Below are positions 1-7,079 of a stretch of 23,485 nucleotides of DNA, piece by piece. A program made the translations under genes and the position numbers. The DNA is from Bacteroidales bacterium (GTDB lineage Bacteria; Bacteroidota; Bacteroidia; Bacteroidales; BM520), in NCBI GenBank assembly GCA_023230285.1, contig JALNXP010000010.1, positions 1 through 23,485 of the forward strand, in the 5' to 3' direction. The stretch's first letter is position 1, and every line of letters starts with the position of its first letter. Under the pieces are notes generated by a model. That model was not told the origin of the DNA. It searched no databases and was given only the letters and a program-made list of their open reading frames with translations.

Positions 1-1765
1 AACTTCCCACCGGCTCACTGATTAAAGCATAAATAGTGTATTTAGGATTTTCTGCCGGAAAAAAGCCTACAAAACTTGAGTTATAGTTATTACCGACTTT
101 TACTTGCGCTGTTCCTGTTTTACCGGCAAAATTGTAAGCAGCTCCTTTAAAACAAGAATATCCTGTCCCTATCGGAGACGACACTACTTCTGCTAATAAT
201 TGCCGTACTTCTGCCGCAACAGCCTTACTGCATATAGTATCTATCACATTAACTGCAAAATCCACTTCCTTTTCTTTTTTATTTGCCCCGATTTCTTTTA
301 CAAAGCGTGGTCTTACCATTACTCCATCGTTTGCTATTGCATTATAAAATGTAATAAGATGTATCGGCGTAAACATAGTTTCATAACCATAAGCTGTCTG
401 CGCTAAACTGCACGCATACCAAGTAGCCTTGTCTTTTGTGTTTTTAACTGACGGCTTGCCCTCCCCTAATATTTCTATACCAAGTTTCTCATTCAGATGT
501 AATTTGTATATACCATCAAGAAATTTCTGAGGATTATCTTTATAATATTTCTGTATCAGTTTTGCTGTACCTACATTTGAAGATGTGACAAATACATCCC
601 GCGCACTTATCACCGTGTTTTCCTTGGGTATATGTGAATCACTGATTGTAATGCCGCCAATATGCACTTTGCCTCTGCCTATATCCACTTTTTCATCAAG
701 GTCTATATAACCGTCTTTTAATCCTATAAGGAAAGATACCGTCTTAAAAACCGACCCCGGCTGATGAACATAAGATATGGCATGATTATAATCGTCTGCA
801 TAATTACCATTGTCTTGCCTGCTCAAATTAATGATTGCCTTCACATCACCTGTCTTTACATCCATAATAATAACACAGCCACGCACAGCCTGACTTCTAT
901 TCATCTGCTCCATAAGCGCATTGTATGCAATCAATTCTATGTTATAATTTAAAGTGGTAGTAACATCCCGACCGTCAAACGGGAAAAAATTTTTATCCAA
1001 ATCAACCGGTTTTAATGCTTTATTACTTTTATCCGTTATAGTTATAAACTCTTTCTTCTCTCCTACCAAATAATCTCTGTAAGCACCTAAAATACCTTTA
1101 CCCGCATCAGAACCATTAAAAGAGGTATACCCTATAATCCTGTTTCCAACAAAAGGATCTGCTAACAACATCGTATCTATAGATGAATATTTAAAACCAC
1201 CGGTATAGCGCGGAAGATTGAAAAATGGAAATGTACGCATCAAGTTTAATTCTTCCATATTTAGATTCTTTGCTATCTGAATATTACGCCTTGTTGAACT
1301 GTTGTAACCTTCTTTTATTATTTTTGAATATGACTTACCACCATTTTTATATTTGAAATCTTGGTCAAGAAGGTTGACTAAATTATTGATAGTATAAAAT
1401 GATGAATCGTTTTTTTGTACTTGAACATTTGATTTTTCGTCACGTTGACCAAATAAATGATTTAATCCGGATGTTTTAGATGTTCTTTTAGGCTTTCTTG
1501 TTGCAAGAAAGCGTTTTGCTGTTTGTGGATCCCACGAAGCGTTGTATAACATTGTCGGATATGCCAACAAATTTTTACCATCATCAGCCAATATCACACC
1601 TGTCTCGCCCTTTAGCTGTTTTTGTTCAACAGATTCATCATAAATCTCTTTTTTCATTTTAGCACCATAAGCCAAATTTATATAAGTCATCCTCACCGAC
1701 ACCGTTATGGCGGCGATAATGAAACACAAACAAGTGATTACTATGACTATATTGGCTCTATTCAT
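1..1765 (-). CDS. ftsI: Penicillin-binding protein, FtsI/PBP3 class (C-terminus beyond window)
   Basis: This is a class B penicillin-binding protein, the transpeptidase that crosslinks septal peptidoglycan during division. The ATG at 1765 starts one base after the ftsL stop. The frame stays open to the left edge, giving 588 codons and no stop, so the C-terminus (including any PASTA domain) is unseen. Seen in the sequence: an N-terminal membrane anchor at about residues 5-25, then the pedestal region, then all three penicillin-binding motifs in order. These are SVFK with nucleophile S338, S395-S-N397, and K549-TGT. It is the last visible gene of mraZ-rsmH-ftsL-ftsI, which is the usual dcw order, so ftsI is a safer name than a generic PBP2. 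The periplasmic domain would act at the septum together with FtsW and FtsL. Confidence 0.95.
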   Translation of the reverse strand, partial: MNRANIVIVITCLCFIIAAITVSVRMTYINLAYGAKMKKEIYDESVEQKQLKGETGVILADDGKNLLAYPTMLYNASWDPQTAKRFLATRKPKRTSKTSGLNHLFGQRDEKSNVQVQKNDSSFYTINNLVNLLDQDFKYKNGGKSYSKIIKEGYNSSTRRNIQIAKNLNMEELNLMRTFPFFNLPRYTGGFKYSSIDTMLLADPFVGNRIIGYTSFNGSDAGKGILGAYRDYLVGEKKEFITITDKSNKALKPVDLDKNFFPFDGRDVTTTLNYNIELIAYNALMEQMNRSQAVRGCVIIMDVKTGDVKAIINLSRQDNGNYADDYNHAISYVHQPGSVFKTVSFLIGLKDGYIDLDEKVDIGRGKVHIGGITISDSHIPKENTVISARDVFVTSSNVGTAKLIQKYYKDNPQKFLDGIYKLHLNEKLGIEILGEGKPSVKNTKDKATWYACSLAQTAYGYETMFTPIHLITFYNAIANDGVMVRPRFVKEIGANKKEKEVDFAVNVIDTICSKAVAAEVRQLLAEVVSSPIGTGYSCFKGAAYNFAGKTGTAQVKVGNNYNSSFVGFFPAENPKYTIYALISEPVGS

Positions 1766-1766
1766 C

Positions 1767-2120
1767 TTATTCTTTATTGACTTTGATAATTACCGGCTGA
1801 CTTTGGACTCCGTCTTGTTTAAAATCTTTCTGCAAATTGCTTAAACTGCCGTAATAAGTGATTTTTGCTTTAATTTCGTTGTTTCTAATTGTTTTTTCTA
1901 TCAATGTTTTGTTTAATAATTCTATATTGTTATATCTTTTTATTGGTTCATATCTTAATCCTATTATTATTATTATTAAAAATACGCAATATATGATTAT
2001 CCAGATGGGGCTTTTTCTCATATTCTTGGTAAACAGATAGTTACCTGATAAAAAAGAGCGTATGCCCTTTGCCACCCTGCTGTTTTTCTTATCACGCTTA
2101 TTTTTTTTAATTTCTTCCAT
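1767..2120 (-). CDS. ftsL: FtsL-like cell division protein (Bacteroidota type)
   Basis: A small bitopic membrane protein of 117 residues. It has a basic cytoplasmic N-terminus rich in Lys and Arg (residues 1-37), one hydrophobic segment at about 38-56 (WIIIYCVFLIIIIIGL), and a periplasmic tail of about 60 residues. FtsL sequences are poorly conserved, so the call rests on size, topology and position between rsmH and ftsI, where Bacteroidota carry a short FtsL-like protein. The known role of the family is to form a scaffold with FtsB/FtsQ that activates FtsW-FtsI. The start lies 3 nt from the rsmH stop and the stop lies 1 nt before the ftsI ATG, so translation is probably coupled. A 60-residue frame on the opposite strand inside it is a shadow. 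Confidence 0.85.
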   Translation of the reverse strand: MEEIKKNKRDKKNSRVAKGIRSFLSGNYLFTKNMRKSPIWIIIYCVFLIIIIIGLRYEPIKRYNNIELLNKTLIEKTIRNNEIKAKITYYGSLSNLQKDFKQDGVQSQPVIIKVNKE

Positions 2121-2123
2121 ACC

Positions 2124-3020
2124 TTAAATTCTTTCGGCAATTCTTAATTTAGCACTGCGTGACCTCCCGTTGTTTTGCAACTCAACATCCGAAGGCAGTA
2201 TTGGTTTGCGTGTAAGCGGTTTAAAAGGAGTTAGTTTTTGTCCGTAAAAATCTTTCCTTTCCTCTCCTTCAATATTACCGGTTTTAAAAAGATTTTTCAC
2301 CAAACGGTCTTCTAACGAATGATAACTTATGATAGCAATTACGCCACCCGGCTTGACAACGGTAGATAGCTGTATCAGCATTTCTTCAAGAGACTCCAAT
2401 TCTTTGTTTACTTCAATACGGATAGCCTGAAATACTTGTGACACAAATTTATATTCTTTATTACGAGGAGCTACCTTCTCTACAACTTCTTTCAACTCCG
2501 ATGTCGTCTCTATCGGCTTTATGCTTCTTTGCTTGATAATGGCATTACTTAACTGATATGCTTTGTCTATTTCGCCATAATCTCTAAACATCTTCGTTAA
2601 TTTTTCTTCCGGATATTTATTTACAACATCTTTTGCCGTAATTCCGCTTCTGTTATCCATTCTCATGTCTAAAAAGCCTTCATTGCGAATGGAAAATCCA
2701 CGACTGCCATCATCTATCTGATGCGAGGAAATGCCAAGGTCGGCTAAAACTCCATCAACAGGGATGGCATCGTAAAATCTTAGATAGTTCCAAAGATAAC
2801 GATAGTTCTGATTTACAAATACAATTCTCGGGTCATCAATCTTATTTGCCAAAGCATCTTCATCAAGGTCAAAAGCAATAATACGTCCGTAATTGTTTAA
2901 ACGTTCTAAAATAGCACGGGCATGACCGCCGCCGCCGTATGTAAGGTCAATATAAATACCGCTCGGATTCTTAACAAGATTGTCGATACATTCTTTAAGT
3001 AATATAGGGTTGTGATACAT
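2124..3020 (-). CDS. rsmH: 16S rRNA (cytosine(1402)-N(4))-methyltransferase
   Basis: RsmH (MraW) uses S-adenosylmethionine to methylate N4 of C1402 in the decoding centre of 16S rRNA. The 298-residue length is close to the family norm of about 300. Recognisable family blocks in order: YHNPILLKE at the N-terminus, the SAM-binding glycine loop GGGGHA at about residues 29-34, AFDLDEDA at about 49-56, ADLGISSHQID at about 93-103, RGFSIR and the DMRMD block at about 107-121, the FQAIRIEVNKEL helix at about 197-208, and the SYHSLEDR motif with GRSRSAKLR near the end. It is the second gene of the dcw cluster, 12 nt after mraZ and 3 nt before ftsL. Nothing is unusual in length or motifs. Confidence 0.97.
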   Translation of the reverse strand: MYHNPILLKECIDNLVKNPSGIYIDLTYGGGGHARAILERLNNYGRIIAFDLDEDALANKIDDPRIVFVNQNYRYLWNYLRFYDAIPVDGVLADLGISSHQIDDGSRGFSIRNEGFLDMRMDNRSGITAKDVVNKYPEEKLTKMFRDYGEIDKAYQLSNAIIKQRSIKPIETTSELKEVVEKVAPRNKEYKFVSQVFQAIRIEVNKELESLEEMLIQLSTVVKPGGVIAIISYHSLEDRLVKNLFKTGNIEGEERKDFYGQKLTPFKPLTRKPILPSDVELQNNGRSRSAKLRIAERI

Positions 3021-3032
3021 AATAATTGATTT

Positions 3033-3500
3033 TTATAGTTTGTTTATTTCATCTAATTGAGATATAACATCTTGGTAATTTTCATCAAAGTTTTCCGATA
3101 TAGTGCCTATATGCTTGTCATAAGCATCTTTATCCCATATCTGGTATCTGTCGCCTAATGAATTCATAACAATAGATTTTCCTATTGAAGTTGCAATGAG
3201 CAAGTCTTTCGGAATTAATATTCTGTTGGCATTATCTATTGCTATGCTTCTCGAACCCGATGTATATGCTTGTTTAAATTCCAAACTTTTTTTCGAAAAT
3301 GGATTTAATCTGTTCAATTTTTCCATTTGCTTATCCCATTCCGACTTTGGATACAGCTCAAGACACGGAAAATAGATACTCCGTTTTATCACAAATCCCT
3401 GTTCTATAAGCGCATCGTTTTCTTTGCGAAACTTAGCAGGGACAAGGACTCGACCTTTGTCGTCACGTGAACACTCGTATGTCTCAAAACTAAAAAGCAT
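3033..3500 (-). CDS. mraZ: Transcriptional regulator MraZ
   Basis: MraZ is the DNA-binding regulator at the head of the dcw cluster; in characterised bacteria it binds tandem repeats in its own promoter and controls the division genes. The 155-residue protein has the duplicated SpoVT-AbrB swapped-hairpin architecture. Copy one is at about residues 5-55, with the DDKGRVLVPAKFRKE motif. Copy two is at about 85-130, with the equivalent DNANRILIPKDL motif. The length fits the family (about 145-155). The ATG at 3500 is followed directly by the family N-terminal LFSFETYECSRDDKGR. The operator repeats lie 36-61 nt upstream of the start (see 3519-3561), so autoregulation is likely. It is the first gene of the operon mraZ-rsmH-ftsL-ftsI. 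Confidence 0.97.
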   Translation of the reverse strand: MLFSFETYECSRDDKGRVLVPAKFRKENDALIEQGFVIKRSIYFPCLELYPKSEWDKQMEKLNRLNPFSKKSLEFKQAYTSGSRSIAIDNANRILIPKDLLIATSIGKSIVMNSLGDRYQIWDKDAYDKHIGTISENFDENYQDVISQLDEINKL

Positions 3501-3518
3501 TTATACATTTTTTACGCT

Positions 3519-3561
3519 GCTAAGATACATCTTTTCTCCCACTTTTTACCATTTTTTACCA
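3519..3561 (-). promoter_or_regulatory. mraZ promoter and triple MraZ operator
   Basis: On the minus strand three direct repeats begin at 3561 (TGGTAA), 3551 (TGGTAA) and 3541 (TGGGAG), exactly 10 bp apart, so all lie on one helix face. MraZ is known to bind several TGGG/TGGK-type repeats with a 10-bp period upstream of its own gene. A -7-like element TATCTTAGC (consensus TAnnTTTGC) follows at 3527-3519, about 19 nt before the ATG. No clear TTTG -33 box is present; the operator covers that place. The overlap suggests that MraZ competes with or recruits RNA polymerase. The operator is very convincing, the exact promoter less so. Confidence 0.85.
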
Positions 3562-3910
3562 CTTTTTTTTACAAAATTGACATTAATTTTATCAACACTT
3601 AATTAACAAGTTTTCAACAAATATTTACACGTATCAACACGCTGTAAATCAGTGTTATACGATGAGTAGTTGTTAATAAACTTATTTGCAACGTGAAAAA
3701 AATTGTTGAAATGTTTTTATTTTACCTCATTTTTTGAGATAAAATCGAGAAGTTATTTTTTATTTTCGGGCTAAAAATGTGATATTTAAGATGATGCAAC
3801 TCAAAAAGTTGTGAAAAAATGGGAGAAATGTGGAGCAATGAATATAGATGAGACGAAATTGCCGTTTTTAACCGATTTAAAATTGAGCATTTTATTATTT
3901 ATCTACTTTT
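3562..3910. other. AT-rich intergenic stretch upstream of the mraZ operator
   Basis: I see no credible gene here on either strand. The stretch is very AT-rich with many short A and T runs. A small inverted repeat (CTCA, T6, TGAG) lies near 3724-3738. A weak plus-strand TGGGAG...TGGAG pair near 3818-3832 resembles MraZ boxes but lacks the 10-bp spacing. It separates the dcw promoter from a gene-remnant zone. Confidence 0.5.
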
Positions 3911-4072
3911 TTATTCCGTAAAAAGCCGTAATTGAATTTCTTGCCCCTTATACAATTTTTTATTTTTTTCTTCTGCTATCGAAAAACAATCTTTGTTTAC
4001 TTCTATTGCTGTTTCAGAAACGAATTCCTTTATTTTGTCTAACGCTTTAAGAAAATATTCTTTGTTTACGTA
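3911..4072 (-). pseudogene. Orphan coding remnant, 53 codons, no start codon
   Basis: On the minus strand an open frame runs from 4072 to a TAA at 3911-3913. It encodes a highly charged, protein-like stretch (motifs KEYFLKALDKIKEF, EEKNKKLYKGQ, IQLRLFTE at the C-terminus). It has no ATG, GTG or TTG near its left end, and the next codons upstream are ATC and TGA inside a 45-bp dispersed repeat. The fragment therefore looks like the tail of a gene whose front was lost where the repeat now sits. The heptad-like Lys/Glu/Leu pattern suggests helix or coiled coil. The motif VNK(E/D) occurs twice, 24 residues apart. I do not recognise the family. It could also be chance in AT-rich DNA, although the amino-acid composition argues against that. 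Confidence 0.35.
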
Positions 4073-4113
4073 GATTCAAGTAGCATTGCGAAAATACAAT
4101 AAAGAGTTGAGAA
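4069..4113. repeat. Dispersed 45-bp repeat, copy 1
   Basis: This segment begins CGTAGATTCA and continues TAGCATTGCGAAAATACA, then ATAAAGAGTTGAGAA. It recurs at 21049-21092 in the same orientation, differing only at the junction after GATTCA (AG here, a single T there). Such near-identity over 44-45 bp, 17 kb apart and between unrelated genes, marks a dispersed element. It directly abuts the coding remnant at 3911-4072. Confidence 0.85.
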
Positions 4114-4188
4114 TTTCTTCTTTTACTTTTTTATGATTAGAAAAGTAACAAAAAAGTCTTCCGCTGCGTCAAAACCACATCAGTCTGC

Positions 4189-4207
4189 ATTGTTGCTTTG
4201 CAACAAT
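4189..4207. repeat. Perfect hairpin, 8-bp arms
   Basis: ATTGTTGC and GCAACAAT flank a TTT loop, giving a perfect 8-bp stem in a gene-free region. It lies about 40 bp before the GACCCCGTAGGGGTC palindromes and is probably part of the same composite intergenic repeat. There is no T-tract on either side, so it is not a typical terminator. Confidence 0.6.
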
Positions 4208-4244
4208 TTCGGGTTTGCCTTATCAGTTTATAAATCCTCTGACA

Positions 4245-4315
4245 TGACCCCGTAGGGGTCACATATCTATAGCCTGAAATTTATGACACAGCTGCCAACG
4301 ACCCCGTAGGGGTCG
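4245..4315. repeat. Two copies of a GACCCCGTAGGGGTC palindrome
   Basis: The 15-bp palindrome-like core GACCCCGTAGGGGTC occurs at 4246-4260, flanked by T and A, and at 4300-4314, flanked by C and G; the flanks are complementary each time. The two copies are 54 bp apart. After the second copy, GGGTCGC.TGTTTGTA is tandemly repeated (about 4310-4341), giving half of a third copy. The high GC of the core stands out in an AT-rich context. This looks like a REP/BIME-type interspersed palindromic element. The relation to similar elements in other genomes is from memory and not tested. Confidence 0.8.
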
Positions 4316-4379
4316 CATGTTTGTATGGGTCGCTTGTTTGTAATTGATAAACAGCAATTTTTCCCATAAACATGCTTTG

Positions 4380-4676
4380 TCACTTTAGAGACAATAGCTT
4401 GGTAGCCGGACGTATCAGTTTATTCATATTTTCAATGGCTCCTTTTTCCCATGAAGAATAAGGGTGAGCAAAAAATATCTGTGTGTCAAGTATCCATTTC
4501 CCAATCACCAAAGCGTTTACCGTCAACTTCCGGCGGACGTTGGTCTATGCTTATCCTATTTAATATAGGCAATGTTTTGTTTTTCGCTGCTTACGGGCTG
4601 TCGCTTGTCGTTGAGCGTATGCCGGATTGGCAGAAATTACATACCTTTGCTCCGAGGTTAATTGTTTGTACATCAT
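4380..4676 (-). pseudogene. Decayed IS30-family transposase remnant
   Basis: Three pieces of an IS30-family transposase can be read on the minus strand, in the right order but out of frame with each other. Piece 1 (from ATG at 4676) gives MYKQLTSEQRYVISA, the N-terminal helix-turn-helix lead, then jumps to ARKQRKTKHCLY and a stop. Piece 2 gives ISIDQRPPEVDGKRFGDWEMD, the start of the DDE catalytic core, then a stop. Piece 3 gives FFAHPYSSWEKGAIENMNKL, the region with the catalytic Glu, ending at a stop at 4380-4382. Intact IS30 transposases have roughly 320 residues, whereas only about 95 codons remain, so at least two large internal deletions occurred. It cannot be active. Terminal inverted repeats could not be assigned. 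Confidence 0.88.
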
Positions 4677-4700
4677 AGCAACGCAAAATTAATTAATCTT

Positions 4701-4736
4701 AAGGGACTTTATCAAAAATAAAGTCTCTTTTTTTTT
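4701..4736 (+). terminator. Orphan rho-independent terminator
   Basis: A 12-bp stem (AAGGGACTTTAT with ATAAAGTCTCTT, one G:U pair) with the loop CAAAA leads into a run of nine T on the plus strand. This is a good intrinsic terminator, but no plus-strand gene lies upstream; only the antisense IS30 remnant is there. It may be the relic of a lost gene or a guard against transcription from the IS. In the minus direction it lacks a U-tract, so it would not serve the minus-strand genes. Confidence 0.7.
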
Positions 4737-4757
4737 GTTATTGCTATTTGAAACCTA

Positions 4758-4800
4758 TTGATGTTCTTTGGTTTCGCTACGCTTCACAAAAGAACATCAA
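4758..4800. repeat. Inverted repeat with 12-bp perfect arms
   Basis: TTGATGTTCTTT (4758-4769) is matched by its exact reverse complement AAAGAACATCAA (4789-4800) around a 19-nt spacer. It lies between the orphan terminator and the 3' end of aroK. The right arm overlaps the 30-bp dispersed repeat at 4795-4824. There is no T-run immediately after either arm, so terminator function is doubtful. Confidence 0.7.
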
Positions 4801-4824
4801 TTTTTCGCACTTCTTATTTGAAAT
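4795..4824 (-). repeat. Dispersed 30-bp repeat, copy A
   Basis: On the minus strand this reads ATTTCAAATAAGAAG followed by TGCGAAAAATTGATG. The identical 30 bases occur on the plus strand at 22878-22907, in front of kamA. Copy A lies about 50 bp beyond the 3' end of aroK. A perfect 30-base match 18 kb apart is not expected by chance. Confidence 0.9.
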
Positions 4825-4874
4825 TTTATTTTTGGCAAAATTACATATTTTTTTAATTACAAACAAGCCATAGA

Positions 4875-5393
4875 TTAATTTATATCTATCTCTTGTATCT
4901 GCTGTATGTATTTTATCAACTCTTTATGACAGCCACCCAACGAGTTTACAACAAAATTCGCTCTCTCATAATAATATCTTCTGACAACTAACTGCTCCTG
5001 AATATATTCTGCCATGTTTGCCTGATTTTTTAAAAGCGGACGCTCTTTCCACGAACTCATAACACGCTGACTTAACATCTTTGCATTCATCTTAAGATAA
5101 AAACACACGCCATTGTTGAGCATTATATCCATATTATCATAAAAACACGGCAAACCACCACCGGTAGACATGATAAAGTTATCTTTTTCAATACATTCTA
5201 ATAAAATTTCATGCTCTATCTTCCTGAAAGTTCTCTCTCCTTCTTGATTTATTATGTCGGAAATGCTCATCTGCATCTTTTGCTCAATCAGCACATCCGT
5301 ATCTAACAGCTCTAATTTGCATTCTTTAGCTACACGCTTGGCATTAGTCGTTTTGCCGGCACCCGAAAATCCGACTAAAAAAAACCTGCTCAT
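4875..5393 (-). CDS. aroK: Shikimate kinase
   Basis: Shikimate kinase transfers the ATP gamma-phosphate to the 3-hydroxyl of shikimate, the fifth step of the chorismate pathway. The 172-residue protein is of family length and is not fused. Visible motifs: Walker A GFSGAGKTT at residues 8-16, the shikimate-binding D31-T-D33 with R57 in GERTFR, the Walker B-like G78-G-G80 in STGGGLP, and the lid arginine R118 in KERPLL. Its ATG overlaps the nnrD stop by four bases (ATGA), so translation is probably coupled. It is the last gene of metG-coaX-nnrD-aroK; after it the gene-poor scar begins and no convincing terminator is visible. Confidence 0.96.
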   Translation of the reverse strand: MSRFFLVGFSGAGKTTNAKRVAKECKLELLDTDVLIEQKMQMSISDIINQEGERTFRKIEHEILLECIEKDNFIMSTGGGLPCFYDNMDIMLNNGVCFYLKMNAKMLSQRVMSSWKERPLLKNQANMAEYIQEQLVVRRYYYERANFVVNSLGGCHKELIKYIQQIQEIDIN

Positions 5394-6286
5394 TTGATCT
5401 TTTTTAAAGATTTACCGATTGCTTCAATAATATCTCCTGCGATTAGAGCTTCTTGTCCTCTTTCTTCTGCTGCTATATCTCCTGACAAACCATGAAGATA
5501 TACACCAAGCACACAGCTCTCCTCCGGATTATAACCTCTTGCAGATAGTCCGGTGATTATGCCGGTAAGCACATCTCCACTGCCGCCGGTAGCCATGCCC
5601 GGATTACCGCTGCTGTTAATAAAGACTTTGCCTTCGGGAGTTGTAATGATAGTGTTGGCAATTTTATATATTATATAAATGGAGTATTCTATCGATAATT
5701 CAATTTGATTTGACAAACGCTCAAAATCATTATCAAATTCTCCAAAAAGTCTTGCAAATTCCTTCGGATGTGGTGTCAATATTGTGTTTTTCGGCAACTC
5801 TTTTATCAATTCTTTATGCTGACTCAAAATATTTAATCCATCAGCATCGACAATTAATCTTGGCTCTAAATCTTGATGTTGTTTACAATATTTTAATAAA
5901 GATAAAACTTTTTTTATAGCTGTTTCGTCTGTTCCAATACCGGGACCAATGCCAATTGCAGAATATAATCCAAAGTCTACATCTTCGCAAGTATCAGTCA
6001 TAGCTTCCGGAACACTCGTCTGCAAAATCTCATATCCGCATTTTGGCACATTCACCGTCAGCAAGCCTACGCCGCTGCGCAAACAAGCTCTTGCCGACAA
6101 TACGGCAGCTCCCATCTTTCCATAGCTGCCGGCTATAATCAGAGCATGTCCGAAAGTTCCTTTATGGTCGAATTTTTGCCGTCCTTTAATAAACTGCCGA
6201 CAGAATTCGCTGTCAACCAAATATTTATCACAGTTGACCTCTGATATAAAATCTTTATGTATACCTATATCTGAAAGCAGCCCCAT
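5390..6286 (-). CDS. nnrD: ADP-dependent NAD(P)H-hydrate dehydratase, stand-alone
   Basis: NnrD repairs hydrated NADH/NADPH (NADHX/NADPHX) back to the reduced cofactor at the cost of ADP. The protein has 298 residues and the ribokinase-like YjeF C-terminal fold. Visible motifs: HKGTFGHALIIAGSYGKMGA at 41-60, IGIGPGIG at 111-118, DADGLN at 147-152, TPHPKEFARL at 171-180 and NPGMATGGSGDVLTG at 228-242 with catalytic D238. Many bacteria fuse this domain behind the NnrE epimerase; here the epimerase half is absent. The first 35 residues (DIGIHKDFI onward) resemble the linker that joins the two halves in fused proteins, suggesting descent by domain loss. Within YKIANTIITTP the usual KGA triplet is KIA. 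It starts 8 nt after coaX and overlaps aroK by 4 nt. Confidence 0.93.
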   Translation of the reverse strand: MGLLSDIGIHKDFISEVNCDKYLVDSEFCRQFIKGRQKFDHKGTFGHALIIAGSYGKMGAAVLSARACLRSGVGLLTVNVPKCGYEILQTSVPEAMTDTCEDVDFGLYSAIGIGPGIGTDETAIKKVLSLLKYCKQHQDLEPRLIVDADGLNILSQHKELIKELPKNTILTPHPKEFARLFGEFDNDFERLSNQIELSIEYSIYIIYKIANTIITTPEGKVFINSSGNPGMATGGSGDVLTGIITGLSARGYNPEESCVLGVYLHGLSGDIAAEERGQEALIAGDIIEAIGKSLKKIK

Positions 6287-6294
6287 TTTTCACC

Positions 6295-7068
6295 TTATTT
6301 TACATTATACTCATATATTTGTCTTATGCCATCAACGGTAAAATGAAGGTCAAATTCTATTTTAGTCTTGCAATATGGAAGCAAAATACCGCCCAAACCT
6401 CCGGTAGAATATACTTTTAATTCGTTTTTTTCTTCTTCGAATATCCTCTCTATTATTCTATCCACCAATCCCGAATATCCGAAGAAAATGCCGCTATTAA
6501 TAGCTTCTGCAGTATTCTTGCCAATAACATGTTTTGGAGCTTCCATGTTAATCATTGGCAACTGTGCCGTTTTATCTGATAATGAACGCATTGCAGTTCT
6601 AAGACCCGGAACAAAAGTCACACCTTTTATTTCATTATTATGAATAGTTGTAAATGTTAAAACCGTCCCAAAATCTGCAATTATACACCCGCCCGGACTT
6701 CTGTTATATCCTGCAAAAGCGTTACCTACAAGGTCTGCACCGATTATCCTTGGTTGCGGAATTTTTATTGGCAGATTTTTGTAAGCACGATAATCCACAA
6801 AAAACGGCGTGATATTGAACAACTCTTTGCATATACGTATAATATTTTCATTAAGTTCAGGCACAACCGAACATAAAATTATTGTATCTATGTTGTCTGA
6901 CTGCTCGCTGATGTAATAATTTACGTCGAACAGCCAATGAAAATAATGCTTGGTAATATCTGTCTTTACACGCATCAATTCTAACCAGTTGCTATCATTG
7001 TCGAACTTTTCTTTGTTGTATAGACAGCCTACTACATTACTATTGCCTATGTCGATAACTAATATCAT
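6295..7068 (-). CDS. coaX: Type III pantothenate kinase
   Basis: CoaX phosphorylates pantothenate to 4'-phosphopantothenate, the first committed step of coenzyme A synthesis. It needs a monovalent cation and is not feedback-inhibited by CoA. The length of 257 residues is typical. Motifs of the ASKHA fold: DIGNSN at residues 6-11 (phosphate loop), GADLVGNA at 110-117 with the catalytic-base position D112, ADFGTVLTFT at 131-140 (phosphate-2 loop, usually DAGT, here DFGT), the PG pair at 154-155, GKNTAEAINSGIFFGY at about 183-198, and TGGLGGIL near the C-terminus. It lies 11 nt after metG and 8 nt before nnrD, so it is mid-operon. Confidence 0.95.
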   Translation of the reverse strand: MILVIDIGNSNVVGCLYNKEKFDNDSNWLELMRVKTDITKHYFHWLFDVNYYISEQSDNIDTIILCSVVPELNENIIRICKELFNITPFFVDYRAYKNLPIKIPQPRIIGADLVGNAFAGYNRSPGGCIIADFGTVLTFTTIHNNEIKGVTFVPGLRTAMRSLSDKTAQLPMINMEAPKHVIGKNTAEAINSGIFFGYSGLVDRIIERIFEEEKNELKVYSTGGLGGILLPYCKTKIEFDLHFTVDGIRQIYEYNVK

Positions 7069-7079
7069 GTTAATTTATT

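Noticed and set aside
3818..3832. Second set of MraZ boxes on the plus strand
   Set aside because: Only two imperfect boxes with 11-bp spacing, far from any start on that strand.
4451..4678. Plus-strand 75-codon open frame
   Set aside because: It is the antisense of the IS30 transposase remnant, whose minus-strand pieces give recognisable family motifs; the plus reading gives none.
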